Below are positions 43,639-56,189 of a DNA stretch of 64,000 nucleotides, piece by piece. Both the position numbers and the translations under genes were made by a program. A model generated the notes under the pieces. It was not told the origin of the DNA. It made no database searches and saw nothing but the letters and a program-made list of their open reading frames with translations. Within the stretch, counting starts at the first letter, position 1; the number at the start of each line of letters is the position of its first letter. Source of the stretch: Mesotaenium endlicherianum (taxonomy: Eukaryota > Streptophyta > Zygnematophyceae > Zygnematales > Mesotaeniaceae); the NCBI GenBank assembly GCA_009602735.1, contig WELA01009603.1, positions 48,812-112,811 of the forward strand. The letters run 5' to 3'.

Positions 43639-44217
43639 TGTAGTGATTTGAGTTCCTATATATTAGTTTGCATATATTTTAATAGTTTCAAATATATGTG
43701 GATTAGTATTGTGTGGATTCAAGTGTGAATAGGTACTCTAGTGACTTGGTTCATGTCCTTTGAACCTTCTAAGGCATTTTCGAAGCTAGAGGAAAGACCT
43801 AGAAGAACTCCACGTGGCAAAAGTCAAATGTGCCATTTTTAGGTCAAAAGGACATGTGTACGTCATTCTAGAAAGAGATGGCAAGTTTTGGGATGTGTTG
43901 GGTGCCAACACACCAACATACACCTTCCTACTTATGTAGCAAGTATATAAACAAGAGCTAGAATATAAGAAGACATTCTAAAATCACTCTTGTATGTGCC
44001 AAATTCCAGAAATACATTATGTAGCAAGTATATAAAAAGGAGCTAAACATAGAAAGACATTCCAAAATCACTCTTGCACTTGCCAAAATCCAGAAATATA
44101 TTATCTTTCAAGAAGCCATCTCTCTTTCAAGAAGCTACCACTTGTGTTAAAGATCCTTGTCTTGAATAGATAAACTATTCTGATTTACTAAGTACTTTAT
44201 CTATCTGATTCACTACA
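43639..44217 (+). repeat. GyA 5' LTR with internal duplication
   Basis: 579 bp, TGTAGTGATTTGAG ... GATTCACTACA. Bases about 43935-44019 and 44020-44103 are near-copies of each other (TTATGTAGCAAGTATATAAA ... CCAGAAATA), which explains the extra length over the 501-bp 3' LTR. The duplicated part carries the TATATAAA box, so this LTR has two. Confidence 0.9.
43944..43951 (+). promoter_or_regulatory. Putative LTR TATA box (GyA)
   Basis: TATATAAA, with a second copy about 85 bases downstream in the duplicated segment. Confidence 0.45.
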
Positions 44218-44218
44218 G

Positions 44219-44230
44219 TGGTATCGGAGC
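44219..44230 (+). other. GyA primer-binding site
   Basis: TGGTATCGGAGC, one base after the LTR. Confidence 0.9.
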
Positions 44231-44251
44231 TAGGCACTTTGGTAGCACAAG

Positions 44252-45535
44252 ATGATGGCCGATCCTCAAGACCAACGGCAAGCTTTCGAAGGAAGCCCTT
44301 CTTCTCCAAGACACCCTCCTCCAGCGCCGATGGGAGAGCCCACTCAAGAAAATCTGCAACGACAAGAAGCACCACAAGGAGGAGCACACCCTCCTCCAGC
44401 GTCGATGGGAGAATCTACTCAAGGAAGTCTGCAACAACAAGAAGCACCACAAGGAGGAGCACCGTCAAATTCCGTGGCAGCCGGTATAGCAAAGTTGACC
44501 CCACCACAAGGAGTTCCCGCAAATGTGGGGGGAGCCTTCCTAATGACCGTCCACAATCAAGTGGGCTTGGCCACCTATGAAGCAACCGTGCAAGCGTCAA
44601 GAGAAGCTATGGCTGCCATGGTTGCCCCTATTGCGAGCAACGCTCAAAATCCAGCCCCGGCTCAAGCGCCTCCACAAGAGCAAACGAGAGCAAGGAAACT
44701 CATCAAGTTCGGCAAACCCGACACTTTTGACCCCGGGATAGGTGCCAACCTGAATTTATGGCTCTACCAAGTGGAGACGTACCTCGCGTTTCTTGAAGTA
44801 CCCGAGGAGGACTACGTTCCCTTTGCCGTTATCTTACTTAGAGTAGCAGCAACATCATGGTGGCGTAACTATCAAGCGGCTATATATCAAGCTATGGCGC
44901 ACCCCATGCTCGGCCAAGAACCCCCACCATCATATGCAAGACGGGCAGACTTTCGTGAGGCCCTCAAGAAGCAATTCATGCCCATCAATGCGGAGAAGAT
45001 TGCCCGAGGAACGCTCCACCATCTCAAGCAAACGACGTCCGTTCAAGAGTGTACATCCAAATTTCACGCCCTCACTCTTGAGATCCCCAACATGTCTCTC
45101 GAGGAGAAGATTGACGGCTACATCTTTGGCCTCAAGCCCAAGGTGGCAAAGGAAGTGGTATTACACGACTTGATGGACTGCTCAAAGATCATTGAAGTGG
45201 CCAAAAAGGTGGATACCTTGGATTTCAAGCACTCCGTGCCTTCATCTTCACGGGTACCGGCGACGCGGGTGTACGCAGCCCCTTCCACATCCGAATCGGG
45301 ACCCACACGCATGAAAATCGGAGTTATTAAAAGGGACCCCGCGGCTGCCCGGAAGAGTGGAAGACCCTCCAATGGCACTTATGATGCAAGAAACGAGCAA
45401 GGAGTGAAAGCAAGACTCTCCCCGGCTGAAAAAGAAGCTCTCATGACGGCTGGACTATGCTTTTATTGCAAGGAAAAGGGCCATCGTGCACTTTCATGCC
45501 CCAAAAAGTTGTCCAAAAACGGGCAGCGCCGGTAG
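44252..45535 (+). CDS. GyA gag
   Basis: Open frame of 427 codons beginning MMADPQDQRQAFEGSPSSP. The N-terminus is Pro/Gln-rich with tandem units of about 23 residues (QEAPQGGAHPPPASMGESTQ, residues about 24-70). The retrotransposon gag fold spans roughly residues 150-290 (DPGIGANLNLWLYQVETYLA; WWRNYQAAIYQ; DGYIFGLKPKVAKEVVLHDL). A zinc knuckle CFYCKEKGHRALSC lies at about residues 403-416. It would package element RNA in virus-like particles. It is the only long domain of this copy that appears open throughout; the element as a whole is a fossil. Confidence 0.88.
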   Translation: MMADPQDQRQAFEGSPSSPRHPPPAPMGEPTQENLQRQEAPQGGAHPPPASMGESTQGSLQQQEAPQGGAPSNSVAAGIAKLTPPQGVPANVGGAFLMTVHNQVGLATYEATVQASREAMAAMVAPIASNAQNPAPAQAPPQEQTRARKLIKFGKPDTFDPGIGANLNLWLYQVETYLAFLEVPEEDYVPFAVILLRVAATSWWRNYQAAIYQAMAHPMLGQEPPPSYARRADFREALKKQFMPINAEKIARGTLHHLKQTTSVQECTSKFHALTLEIPNMSLEEKIDGYIFGLKPKVAKEVVLHDLMDCSKIIEVAKKVDTLDFKHSVPSSSRVPATRVYAAPSTSESGPTRMKIGVIKRDPAAARKSGRPSNGTYDARNEQGVKARLSPAEKEALMTAGLCFYCKEKGHRALSCPKKLSKNGQRR

Positions 45536-45539
45536 GCCA

Positions 45540-47480
45540 GGAGCCCACCACCCCAAGACCCACATCACGAGAAGGCAACAGGCCAAGTGAGGTGGAGACC
45601 CCCGTTGAAGACGACGTTCCAACCCCAATGAGTTTGAGAGGTTACCTTGGAGGAGAGAAGGTCCACATCTTGGTGGATAGCGGAGCTCAAGGCAACTTCC
45701 TTGCTGCACATTTTGCCACCAAGCACGATGTTACTATGCGTACTCTTGACCATGCGAGGAGATTATGATGCCCGATGTATTCTCCTATACTACCCCTTCC
45801 AAGAAGACGTACCCCTTGGCACTCTCTATCAAGTCCTTCAAGGATAGAGTAGTATTCTCCCCCATGCAATTGGGCAAGTACGACGTCATCCTAGGGACGC
45901 CTTGGTTGACCAAGCACAACCCCCAAGTTGATTGGAGGACCGGTACTATCAAGATCAAGAATGACATCACTTCAAGAATCTGTATTTTGCGCGCAATCTA
46001 GAATATTCAGACCCAAGACATCAAGAAGCCGGCACACGAGATACTATTGTCCGCCCTCCAACTCAAGAGACTTGTGAGGAAGGGACACGAGCTTCTTTTG
46101 GCCTTGATCACGCCAAAAGACATCAAGAAGGACATCGAGAGTCAGGAAGGCAGCCCCCTTCTCGAGGAGATACAAGAAGTCTTGCAAGACTACAAAGAAG
46201 TGTTCTCCCCGGAATTGCCCAAGGGCCTACCAACCAAAAGATTCGTAGACCACAAGATAGAGTTGGAGCCCGGAAGCAAGCCCATCTCTCGGCCTACGTT
46301 CAAAATGTCATACACGGAGCTAGACGAAGTCAAGAAGCAAATCAAGGAGCTACTGGAGCATGGCTTCATTCGACCTAGCAAGTCGCCATTTGGAACCCCG
46401 GTGCTATTTGTCAAGAAGAAAGATGGTACCGTGAGGATGTGTGTGGACTATCGCGCCCTCAACAAGATCACCATCGAGAATCGATACCCGCTGCCGCGCA
46501 TGGATGAGCTCATGGACCGGCTGGTTGGAGCCAAGTACTTCACGAAGATTGACTTACGGAGCGGCTACCACCAGATTCGCATTACAGAACCGGACATAGA
46601 GAAGACGGCATTGAGGACAAGATATGGACATTTTGAGTTCCTGGTCCTGCCATTTGGACTCACCAACGCGCCAGCAACTTTTATGACTATGATGAACACC
46701 ATATTTCAGCCCATGTTTGACAGGTTTGTGGTGGTATTCATCAATGACATGCTTATATACAGCAAGACCCTTGAAGAGAATGCGAGACACTTGAAAGAAG
46801 TCCTCGAAGTATTGAAGCAAAACAAGCTATTTGCAAAGGAGTCAAAGTGCGAGTTTGCCAAACAACAAGTGGAATTTCTACGTCTCCATGTGACTGCTGA
46901 TGGCATCAAGATGGACCCCAAGAAGACCACGGTGGTGGAGGAATGGCCAACCCCCACAACCAAGAAAGGACTTGAATCATTCTTGGGATTTGCCAATTGG
47001 TACAGGAGATTCATCCAGAGCTTCTCGCACATAGCAGCCCCTCTAACGGATCTAGTAAAGAAAGACAAGCCATATGATTGGACCAAGAAAGAGGAGGAAG
47101 CATTCCAACACCTGAACCAAGGATTGACAACATCCCCGGTGCTCACACTCTAAGTCCAAACCCAAACTGGCCCTTCCACGTCATCATCGATGCATCTTTC
47201 TATGCAATAGGAGCAATCTTGCTTCAAGACCAAGGCAAGGGATTGCAACCCATTGCCTACAAGTCAAGGAAGCTAAATCCTGCCGGGCAAAATTATACAA
47301 ATACGGAGCGAGAGGCGTTGGCGATTGTACATGCCTTGAAGGTTTGGCGCTGCTACGTTGAAGGACGCAAGGTGCTGGTCACTATGGACCACGAGGCGTT
47401 GAAGCACCTCCAGCGCAGCCGTATCTCTCAAGGAGACAAGCAAGATGGAGTGGATTTTTGCAAACATACAACATCACGAT
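45540..47480 (+). pseudogene. GyA pol: protease, RT, RNase H
   Basis: The protease has VHILVDSGAQGNFLAAHFA (45662). RT spans 46190-46800 with [49 protein letters not shown] and the MLIYSKT strand. RNase H lies around 47160-47480 (FYAIGAILLQDQGKGLQPIA, REALAIVHALKVWRCYVEG). One reading frame of 368 codons covers RT. The region as a whole spans more than one frame. Confidence 0.88.
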
Positions 47481-49116
47481 TCAGTACCACCAGCCCGGCA
47501 AGACAAACCCGGCTGACCCCCTCTCAAGACTGCAATTAAACGCAGTGATGACATCGCTGAAGACAGATCTAGAAGCTCGATTTTCAGCCGCCTATGAAAG
47601 AGACCCTTACTACAAGAACGGAGAAGCACCCTTGGACCCATACAAGAAGCAAGAAGGCAATTATTGGGTGAGGCAAGACACGGGCCAGAGAAATGTTCCT
47701 AATGACTTAGTCCTTCGGCTCTTGCTTCTACGAGAAGCACACGACAACCCTCTTGGAGGACACTTTGGAATCCTCAAGACCACGGGCGTTCTAGCCAAGA
47801 CTTATTGTTGGCCAGGCATGTCTAAGCAAGTCAAGAGGTACTGCAGGAGCTGTAACACATGCCAAAGAATCAAGCCATCATCGCAAAAGGCGGGAGAACT
47901 CCTCCAACCACTTCCAATCCCCAAAAGACAAAGCACGGATATCTCAATGGACCTTATTGTGGACCTGCCCGTGACACCTCAAGGCCATAATGCAATATTC
48001 ACGGTGGTGGACAGACTTACTAAGATGGCACATTTTACTCCCACGAAGACTAAGGTTACAGCACCATAACTTGCAAGACTCATCTTTGACAACAGCTTCC
48101 GACTCCCTGGACTACCATCAAGAATTGTGTCAGATAGAGATCCAAGATTCACAAGCCATTTCAGGAAAAATCTCTTCAAGAACTTGGGTACATCGCTGGA
48201 TATGTCCACTGCCTACCACACGCAATCAGATGGGCAAATTGAGCGTATGAATCGTACCCTAAAGACCTCTCTAAAGGCTTACGTGTCAACTCTGGAGCAA
48301 AATTGGGACAGGTTCTTGACCCCCCTGGAGTTTGCCTGTAACAACACAACGAAGGCCTCTACCCAAGAATCCCCATTCTTCCTCAATTATGGCTTCTATC
48401 CAACCACGCCGCTAACTTCACGCCTGGCCATGATGAAGTACCTGCAGCCACAAATTTTATGAAGACATTAGAAGCGGCCCTTACAGCAGCGAAGAAGGCT
48501 CCACAACACGCGCAAGATGCTCAAGCAAAAGTCGCAAAGAGGTCCAGAAGAGAAATTACGTACAGAGAGGGTGACGACGTGTTACAATCGTCCAAGAATA
48601 TTTCTCTCAATAATAGGCGTGCTGACAGCAAGTTTTCTACCAAGTATTTGGGACCCTTCAAGATTATCCAACAAGTCATCCCCGTTGCTTTCAAGCTAGA
48701 ACTTCCCCAGACTATGCACATCGACCCCGTATTCCACGCTTCCCTTTTCAAGCCATATGTGCAACCCGACAACAAATTCCCAGGACGTGTAACAACCCCA
48801 CCAGCCCCAACAATAGTGGATGATCATTAACAAAGTGGAAGACATATTGGCTTTAAGAAGTTTTAGGAGACAGCAGCAATACTTAGTCAAGTGGAAAGGA
48901 TATCCACATTCGGAGAATAGTTGGGTGGCGGCGCACTACCTTGACACAGTTCAGAGAAAGTTGAAGCGCTTCTATGCCGCCAACCCCCATCTTGGACCAG
49001 CCCCAAGTCTCTCTACTAGAAGCTCGACAACGTCAGGAAGGCAGCCTGCCACCATCAAGAAGCAGCAGAAGACCCCTTGGAGGCAGCTCGCAAGAACAAG
49101 AAAGAGGAAAAATTGA
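47481..49116 (+). pseudogene. GyA pol: integrase and chromodomain
   Basis: The H2C2 start lies at 47710-47875 (REAHDNPLGGHFG; CRSCNTCQRIKPSSQ). The core has MDLIVDLPVTPQGHNAIFTV (47950), VSDRDPRFTSHF (48127) and SDGQIERMNRTLKTSLKAYV (48230). The GPFKIIQQV...DPVFHASLFKPY region (48650-48760) follows. The chromodomain QQYLVKWKGYPHSENSWVAA lies at about 48870-48930. The chromodomain puts it among the chromoviruses, which tend to insert in heterochromatin. Broken. Confidence 0.88.
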
Positions 49117-49846
49117 CATTAGGCACTCTTCTCTTCTCGCAGTTTCTGGGCAAAAAACTAAAACTTCTACAGGTGATAGGTCCCAGCATAATAATTTCTG
49201 AAAATTCAATTTGCTAAAGTCCATGAGTAGCCGGTCATGTAGAGTCCAAGTTTGCTCAACTTGGAGCATTGGTGAGAGATATATGATGCTCTAAGTAGAA
49301 GGGGGTCAGGCTGCTGGCATTGTTAAGGCAGAATATGCCTTCTGACATTGTGCCCTCCCCTGAACTTGGAATGCTCTGAAACTCAAGACTCTCGTAGAAC
49401 ATCTTATAGCGCCCAGTTTGAGACTTAGTTTGTAGACTTTGGAGAAGTATAGAAGGACTTATGATTTTTAAAAGTTTCTGCACAGATTTGGAGGAGTGCA
49501 TACTCTCTCAGCTCTCAACAACACTCCAATGCTCTCAAATTTGATGACCGTGTAGAGTTCTTTGACGCAGTCTGTTTGGCACTTGAATTTTGAAATTAAT
49601 AGCAATTTTGTGGACGCTATGAAATTTTGACTTTGTGGCAGAATCAAGAAGTAGGCTAGCCAATAAGGTCACACCACCCACGACCATGCCTAGTCTACCT
49701 TACATGTGTAGCACCTGACTTGGCGCCTTGGACTAATCCTCTTCACATGTGTGGTATTTGACTTGAAGCTGTTAGGTAGTCTGCTCCACATATGTAAAAC
49801 CTTACTTGACGCGCCGAGACGTCGTTTTTTCTGTCGGGGGGGTGAT
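49117..49846 (+). other. GyA 3' non-coding region
   Basis: 730 bp with no coding domain. It ends in a G-rich polypurine tract (TCGGGGGGGTGA, 49836-49846) before the 3' LTR. Confidence 0.6.
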
Positions 49847-50347
49847 GTAATGATTTGAGTTATTATATATTACTTTGCATATATTTTAATGTATTCAAAT
49901 ACATTTGGAGTAGAATTGTGTGGATTCAAGTGTGAATAGGTACTTTAGTGACTTGGTTCATGTCCTTTGAACCTTCTTAGGCATTTTCGAAGTTAGAGGA
50001 AAAACCTAGAAGAACTGCACGTGGCAAAAGTCAAATGTGCCATTTTTAGGTCAAAAGGACATGTGTACATTATTCTAAAAAGAGGTGGCAAATTTTGGGA
50101 TGCGTTGGGTGCCAACACTTCAACATACACCTTCCTGGAAATTACTTATGTGGCAAGGATATTAAGAAGAGCAAGAACATAGAAAGACATTCCAAAATCA
50201 CTCTTGCACTTGCCAAAATCCAGAAATATATTAACTTTCAAGAAGTCATCTCTATTTCAAGAAGCTACCACTTGTGTTCAAAGATCCTTGTTTTGAATAG
50301 ATAAAGTATTATTTTCACTAAGTACTTTATCTATCTGTTTCAATACA
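49847..50347 (+). repeat. GyA 3' LTR
   Basis: 501 bp, TGTAATGATTTGAG ... CTGTTTCAATACA. Confidence 0.92.
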
Positions 50348-51059
50348 AAAGCAACAAGTTGCAATCATACTAAAGAGTGCAACAGCATATCACTAAGAAA
50401 GCTAAGGAAAAAGACTCAACATTTTGAGTAGCAAGAAATGCTAACAAGTGATGTAGGATGAAAGGCCTTGTCATTACAAACCCATAGAAATTTACAAAAG
50501 TGAAAACTGATAAAAAATGAAGTAGTTATGTCTATTTATAGTTTTCTACGACGGCTGATCGCCCCTAGGCGGGAGGGCGGGTTAGCAACGGATTTTCCTA
50601 AGTGTTTGTCAAATCGCCACTTCCAGAATAGTCGTGAGAAAGCCAGATGAGTCTCATCGACGTGTCGGGTTGATTTGACGTCCACATGCATGCTTCGAAA
50701 TATTTGGAATATACTAACTTAGACGCGCTAGGCTAAACCGAAACTTCTAGGTAAATCGACCTAGTCGGCACTCCGCGTCAGCCGAACTTACGTGAAGGCT
50801 CGAATTCACTCTAACGGCCCAGATCGCTCGACGCTGTCGGTCAATACGACGGTCGCGCTCAGTGCGAATAAAGGACAGTCGTCAACAAACCTCAAAACTA
50901 ATTAAGCTTTGGAAATCCATAACTCTCTCAATACTTGACCAAATTCAATGAACTATATATCAAAATGACCAGACATGCACTCTTTACTACTATGTAATAA
51001 AAACATACTCTCATGAAACTCAAAGATGCACTTCATAAATCTATGAACTTACATCATCC

Positions 51060-52560
51060 CCCTCCTCAAGATGCGACGTCCTGGACGCATTCTGTAGATA
51101 ACGTCTCAACTTACTCTTACAATAAGTCAAGTATGTCTCTAGCTTCCAAGTGTTGTCATCCGCATAGTAGCCTTTCCATTTGACCACATAATCTTGAACA
51201 AGTCGTTGACCTTGTTGGACTCGTCGATTGTCGACAATCGCCTCCACTTCATACTGTAATGCATCATCAATCTCGACCCGTGGTGGCGGTGTAGGTAGTC
51301 GTCCTGGATGTCCTTCATTCGGGTCAACATATGGCCGCAAACAATTGACATGGAACACATCATGGATTCGCCAGCCTAAAGGAAGTTTTAACTTGTAGAT
51401 CACTGGATTAACCAGCTTGAGCACCACAAAGGGACCTGTAAATCGTGCCCGCAGTTTCCTTTTGGCTGTGAAAGGCAGGTTCTCTGTTGACAAGACTACT
51501 TTGTCGCCCACATGGAATGTCACTTCCCTCCGATGCTTATTAGCATGCTTGACCTGCTCTTCTTGTGCCTTCCGTATACACGTCCTAGCTATGTCCCAAG
51601 TCTCGGTCATCTGCTCCATAAACGCTTGTGTAGTAGGAACGTGAGTCTTCTTGGCCTTCTCCAACAAGATGTTGCCTGGATGATGTACTTCTCTCCCATA
51701 AACCATAGCAAACGGTAACTGCTTGGACAATCCCTGCTTGCTGTTGTTGTAGGCAAACTCCAACCCTGTTAGCTTCTTGTCCCACTCTGAAGGGTCCTCC
51801 ATAGTGAAACTCGTGAGCACCTCTTGCAGAGTTCTGTTGAGCCTCTCACTCTGCCCGTCTATTTGATAGGAAGCGCTCATACTTAGCTTGGTCCCCATCA
51901 AAGTACACAATGACCGCCAAAAGTTGCTAGTGAACCTTTGATCCCGATCTGAAACAATCACCTTTGGCAACCCATGTAGCCTGAATATATGATCAAAGAA
52001 TAGTCGTGCCACATCTGCTGCCGTAGAAGTCTCCTTCATAAGAATGAAGTGAGCCATCTTGCGGAGCCGGTCAGACATAACCCAAATTGCATCGTGCCCT
52101 TGACCACTCATTGGTAACGAATTGATGAAGTCCATGCCAATCTGCTCCCAAGGATACTCTGGAATAGGCAGGGGCTGCAATGTACCTCCCTTCTTTTGAT
52201 TTGGTGTGTTGTTACGCTGGCACGGATTGCAACTCCTGATCCACTCCTTGATGTATTTGTCCATATTTCTCCAATAGTACTCCCGCTTCGGCACACTTGC
52301 CGTCTTCTCGCTTCCAAAGTGTCCAGCATATAAGCAATCATGATGCTCCGCAAGTAGTAGGTCGCGTAGCTCCTTGATGTCAAGTACCACCACTCTCTTG
52401 GAATCACCATAATACCATATGCCGTCCTTCTTTTGCATACTCGAGTTGGACTCACCTGCTCCACGATCAGCAAACTCTGGGTCCTCCTCATAACCTCTCT
52501 GAAGCTTCTCCTTGAGGTCCATGCTCTCCTTCATGACTAAGACAGCTGCAAGGTCGCACC
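51060..52560 (-). pseudogene. R1 integrase and chromodomain
   Basis: A long frame (52534 down to 51041, 497 codons). It covers the H2C2 domain (AEHHDCLYAGHFG, CNPCQRNNT), the core (MDFINSLPMSGQGHDAIWVM, VSDRDQRFTSNFW), GPFVVLKLVNP, HDVFHVNCLRPYVDPNEGHP and the chromodomain YVVKWKGYYADDNTWKLETY. It is a clear example of the GyB integrase C-terminal half. Confidence 0.9.
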
Positions 52561-53875
52561 TCCTGGATAAAGCGTCTGCAGGGTTAATCTTCCAAAGTGA
52601 GTACTCAATCTTGTGGTCGTACTAGTGCAGAAACTCCATCCACCTTGCTTGTCTTGGTGTCAACGTTGGCAGCGTCATAATCTTCTCCAAGCTCTTGTGG
52701 TCGGTCTTTATGAACACCTTCCGGCCGTCCACATAACATCGCCAAATCCTTAGAGCGTGGATAATAGCCAACATCTCCCGCTCGAGTGCTGCATAATTTC
52801 GCTCAGCAGAGGTCAATGTCCTGCTCTCATACGCCATAGGTTGCAATCCTTTACCCTGGTCCTGAAGAAGAATGGCTCCCATTAAAAAGTTTGATGCGTC
52901 CGTGATGATGGTGAAAGGTAGCTCTCGACTGGCAATTGCTAACACATGTGCTTGTGTCAAGAGCTCCTTAATCTTCTTCAAAGGCTTGCTGCTCCTTGTC
53001 ACCCCATAGCCACTTGTCCTGCTTCTTTAACATGTCCATGAGCCGTGCACCCACCTTGGCAAATCCTTCAATGGAACGTCGTTAATAATTTGCTTGCACC
53101 TTCTTTTGCTCCACCTTGACTCCTTCAACTCCCACTATATGTCCAAGAAACTTGCCTTCCTTGAGACAGCAGTCGCACTTGCTCATCTTCCCATACAGCT
53201 CTTGATCTCTCAAGACCTCCAACACCTTCCTCAAATGCTCCACATGCCCTTGAGATCGTCCAAACATACCACCACAAACTAATCCAAATAGGGTCTGAAG
53301 ATACTATTCATGAGTCCCATAAATGTAGCAGGTGCATTAGTCAATCCAAAAGGCATGACTGTAACCTCGAATCAGGCATAGCGAATCTTGAGAGCAGTCT
53401 TCTGAACGTCTCCTTCCACAATTTGTACCTGGTGATAGCCACTTTTTAAATCGATCTTCGATAAATACTTTGCCCCGACAAGCCTGTCGATTAAATCGTC
53501 CACTCGTAGAAGTGGGTACTTGTTCTTGATCGTGATCTTGTTCAGCGCCCGGTAATCGACACACATCCTCATAGTCCCATCCTTCTTCTTCACTAATAAG
53601 ACTGACGTTGCAAATGGAGAGTCGTTGGGTCGGATGAATCCCTTCTCCAACAACTCTGTCAGCTGCTTCTTCAACTCATCCAACTCCGCAAATGATTGTC
53701 GATAGGCGGGTCTCACTGGCGGCTTGCTCCCTGGTTCCAACTCAATCTTGTGCTCCATAGCTCTCTGTGGAGGTCATCCTCCAGGTAGCTCCTGAGGAAT
53801 AACGCACTTGAACTCCTCCAACAGCGCCTTAATTTGGGCAGGCATCTCAGCTGGCTTCTTCTCTTGAGCAGTTGG
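52561..53875 (-). pseudogene. R1 RNase H and reverse transcriptase
   Basis: RNase H is at 53002-52622 (LMGAILLQDQGKGLQPMAYE, YVDGRKVFIKTDHKSLEK). RT runs from 53758 downward ([35 protein letters not shown]). It ends at the GTTGG insertion point of the younger GyB. Fossil. Confidence 0.87.
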
Positions 53876-54619
53876 TGAAAGGGGCAGAATGCCCTAGTGG
53901 AAGCGTAGTGACTCACGAGGAACACAGCTAGTTGCAATCATACTCAAGAGTGCAGCGGCATATTGCTAAGAAAGCTTAGGAAAATAACTTGACATTTTGA
54001 GTGGCAAGAAACTGCTCACAAATGATGTAGGAAGAATGGCGTTGTCATTACAAACCCGTAGAAATTTACAGAAGTGAAAACTGATAAGCAACAAAGAAGT
54101 TATGCCTATTTATAATTTTGTGCCTAAGTGCTCCTCCCTAGGAGGAAGCTACGGATTGTCCTAATTGTTCGTCAAATCGTCCCTTCCAGAATATTCGTGA
54201 ATAAGCCAGATCAGTCTAATCTGACGTGTCGGGCCGAATTGACGTCCACATACATGCATCGACATTACTAGAATATTCTATCTTAGACGCGCTAGGCTAA
54301 ACCGAAACTTCTAGGTAAATCGACCTAGTCGGCACTCCGCGTCAGCCGAACTTACGTGAAGGTTTGAGTTCATTCTAACGGGCCAGGTCGCACGACGCTG
54401 TCAGTCAATTTGACGGTCGCGCTCACCGCGAATTAAGGACAGTCGTCAACCGACCTCAAAACTAATTAAACTTCAGAAATTCGTAACTCTCTCAATACTT
54501 GACCAAATTCGATGAACTTTATATCAAAACGACCACAAAAATGCACTCTACATGAATAGACAATCAAAACATAATTTTATGAAACTCAAAAATGCACTTT
54601 ATAAACCTATGACCTTACA
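53876..54619 (-). repeat. R2 3' LTR
   Basis: 744 bp. The minus strand is TGTAAGGTCATAGG ... GCCCCTTTCA. It is preceded on the element strand by the polypurine tract at 54620-54638. Confidence 0.93.
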
Positions 54620-54639
54620 TCATCCCCCTCCTCAAGATG

Positions 54640-56189
54640 CGATGTCCTCGACGCGTTCTGTAGATAACGCTTCAACTTACTCTTACAATGAGTCAGGTTG
54701 GCCTCTGGCTCCCAAGTGTTGTCGTCCACAGGGTAGCCTTTCCACTTGACCAGATACTCTTGGACAAATCGTTGACCTCGCTTAACTCGTCAATCGTCGA
54801 CAACCGCCTCCATTTCATACTCCAATACATCATCGATCTCGACCGGTGGTGGCGGTGTAGGTAATCGTCCAGGATGTCGTTCATTCGGGTCAACATATGG
54901 TCGCAAACAACTGACATAGAACACATCATGGATACGCCAGCCTGAAGGAAGTTCCAACTTGTAGGCCACTGGATTCACCTGCTTGAGCACCACAAAGGGG
55001 CCTGTAAACCGTGCCCGCAATTTCCTCCTGCCTGTGAAAGGTAGCTTCTCTGTTGACAAGAGTACTTTGTCGCCCACATGGAATGTCACTTCCCTCCTGT
55101 GCTTGTTTGCATGCTTGACCTGCTCTTCCTGTGCCTTCCGAATACACGTCTTCGCCATGTGCCAAGTGTTGGCCATCTGCTCCATAAAAGCTTGTGTAGT
55201 AGGAACTTGAGTCTCCTTGGCCTTCTCCAACAAGATGTTCCCTGGATGATATACTTCTCGACCACAAACCATAGCGAATGGTGACTGCTTTGTGGATCCC
55301 TGCATGCTGTTGTTGTAGGCAGACTCCAATCCTGGCAGCTTCTTGTCCCACTCTGAAGGGTCCTCCATAGTGAAACTCCTGAGCACCTCTTGCAGAGTTC
55401 TGTTGAGCCTCTCACTCTGCCCATCTGTCTGAGGGTGATAGGAAGTGCTCATAGTCAGCTTGGTCCCCATCAAAGTAAACAATGACCGCCAAAAGTTGCT
55501 AGTGAACCTTGGATCCCGATCTGAAACGTTCACCTTCGGCAACCCATGTAGCCTGAAAAGAATAGCCGTGCCACATCCGCTGCCGTAGAAGTCTCCTTCA
55601 TGGGAATGAAGTGAGCCATCTTGCTGAGTCTGTCAAACACAACCCATATTGCATCGTGCCCTTGACCAGTGACTGGTAACGATGTGATGAAGTCCATAGC
55701 AATCTGCTCCCAAGGATACTCTGGAATAGGCAGGGGCTGCAATGTACCTCCCTTCTTTTAATTTGGTGTCTTGTTTCTCTGGCACGCATTACAACTCCTG
55801 ATCCACTCCTCGATGTTCTTGTCCATATTTCTCCAGTAGTATTCCCGCTTCAGCATGCTTGCCGTCTTCTCGCTTCCAAAGTGTCCAGCATATAAGCAAT
55901 CATGATGCTCCGCAAGTAGTAGGTCGCGTAGCTCCTTGATGTCAAGTACCACCACTCTCTTGGAATCACCATAATACCATATGCCGTCTTTCTTCTGCAT
56001 ACTCGAGTTGGACTCAGCTGCTCCACCATCAGCAAACTCAGGGTCCTCCTCATAACCTCTCTGAAGCTTCTTCTTGAAGTCCATATTCTCCTTAATGGCT
56101 GAAGTAGCTGCAAGGTCACACCTCCTGGATAGAGCGTCTGCAGGGTTGATCTTCCCAGGTAAGTACTCAATCTTGTGGTCAAACTGTTG
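54640..56189 (-). pseudogene. R2 integrase and chromodomain
   Basis: The H2C2 domain is in the frame ending near 55758 (HHDCLYAGHFGSEKTASMLK, CNACQRNKT). The core has MDFITSLPVTGQGHDAIWVV and SDRDPRFTSNFWRSLFTLMG with HPQTDGQSERLNRTLQEVL. Then come GPFVVLKQVNPVAYKLELPS, HDVFYVSCLRPYVDPNERHP and a chromodomain near 54760-54650. It is the reference copy for GyB integrase in this window. Confidence 0.88.

Larger units (their letters stand above)
43639..50347 (+). mobile_element. GyA, full-length chromovirus
   Basis: Plus-strand Ty3/gypsy element. LTRs are 43639-44217 and 49847-50347. It has a primer-binding site (44219-44230), gag, protease, RT, RNase H, integrase, chromodomain, a non-coding 3' stretch and a polypurine tract. 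It is flanked by AAAG (43635-43638 and 50348-50351) and lies inside a GyB LTR. The 5' LTR is longer because of an internal duplication. Apart from that the LTRs differ by about 8-9% by eye. The coding part is broken at around six to ten points. Structurally it is complete. Confidence 0.93.
43589..51053 (-). repeat. GyB LTR split by GyA (left LTR of right cluster)
   Basis: A GyB LTR in minus orientation, in two pieces: 43589-43638 and 50348-51053. The GyA element inserted between them shares AAAG at both junctions. Together the pieces span about 755 bp, the full LTR length. Left of it is copia C1; right of it is a GyB interior starting with the polypurine tract. It therefore serves as the 3' LTR of the cluster. 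Confidence 0.88.

Noticed and set aside
51417-51644. Plus-strand frames within GyB integrase copies
   Set aside because: They are antisense shadows of the integrase C-terminal region, recurring in every GyB copy for that reason.
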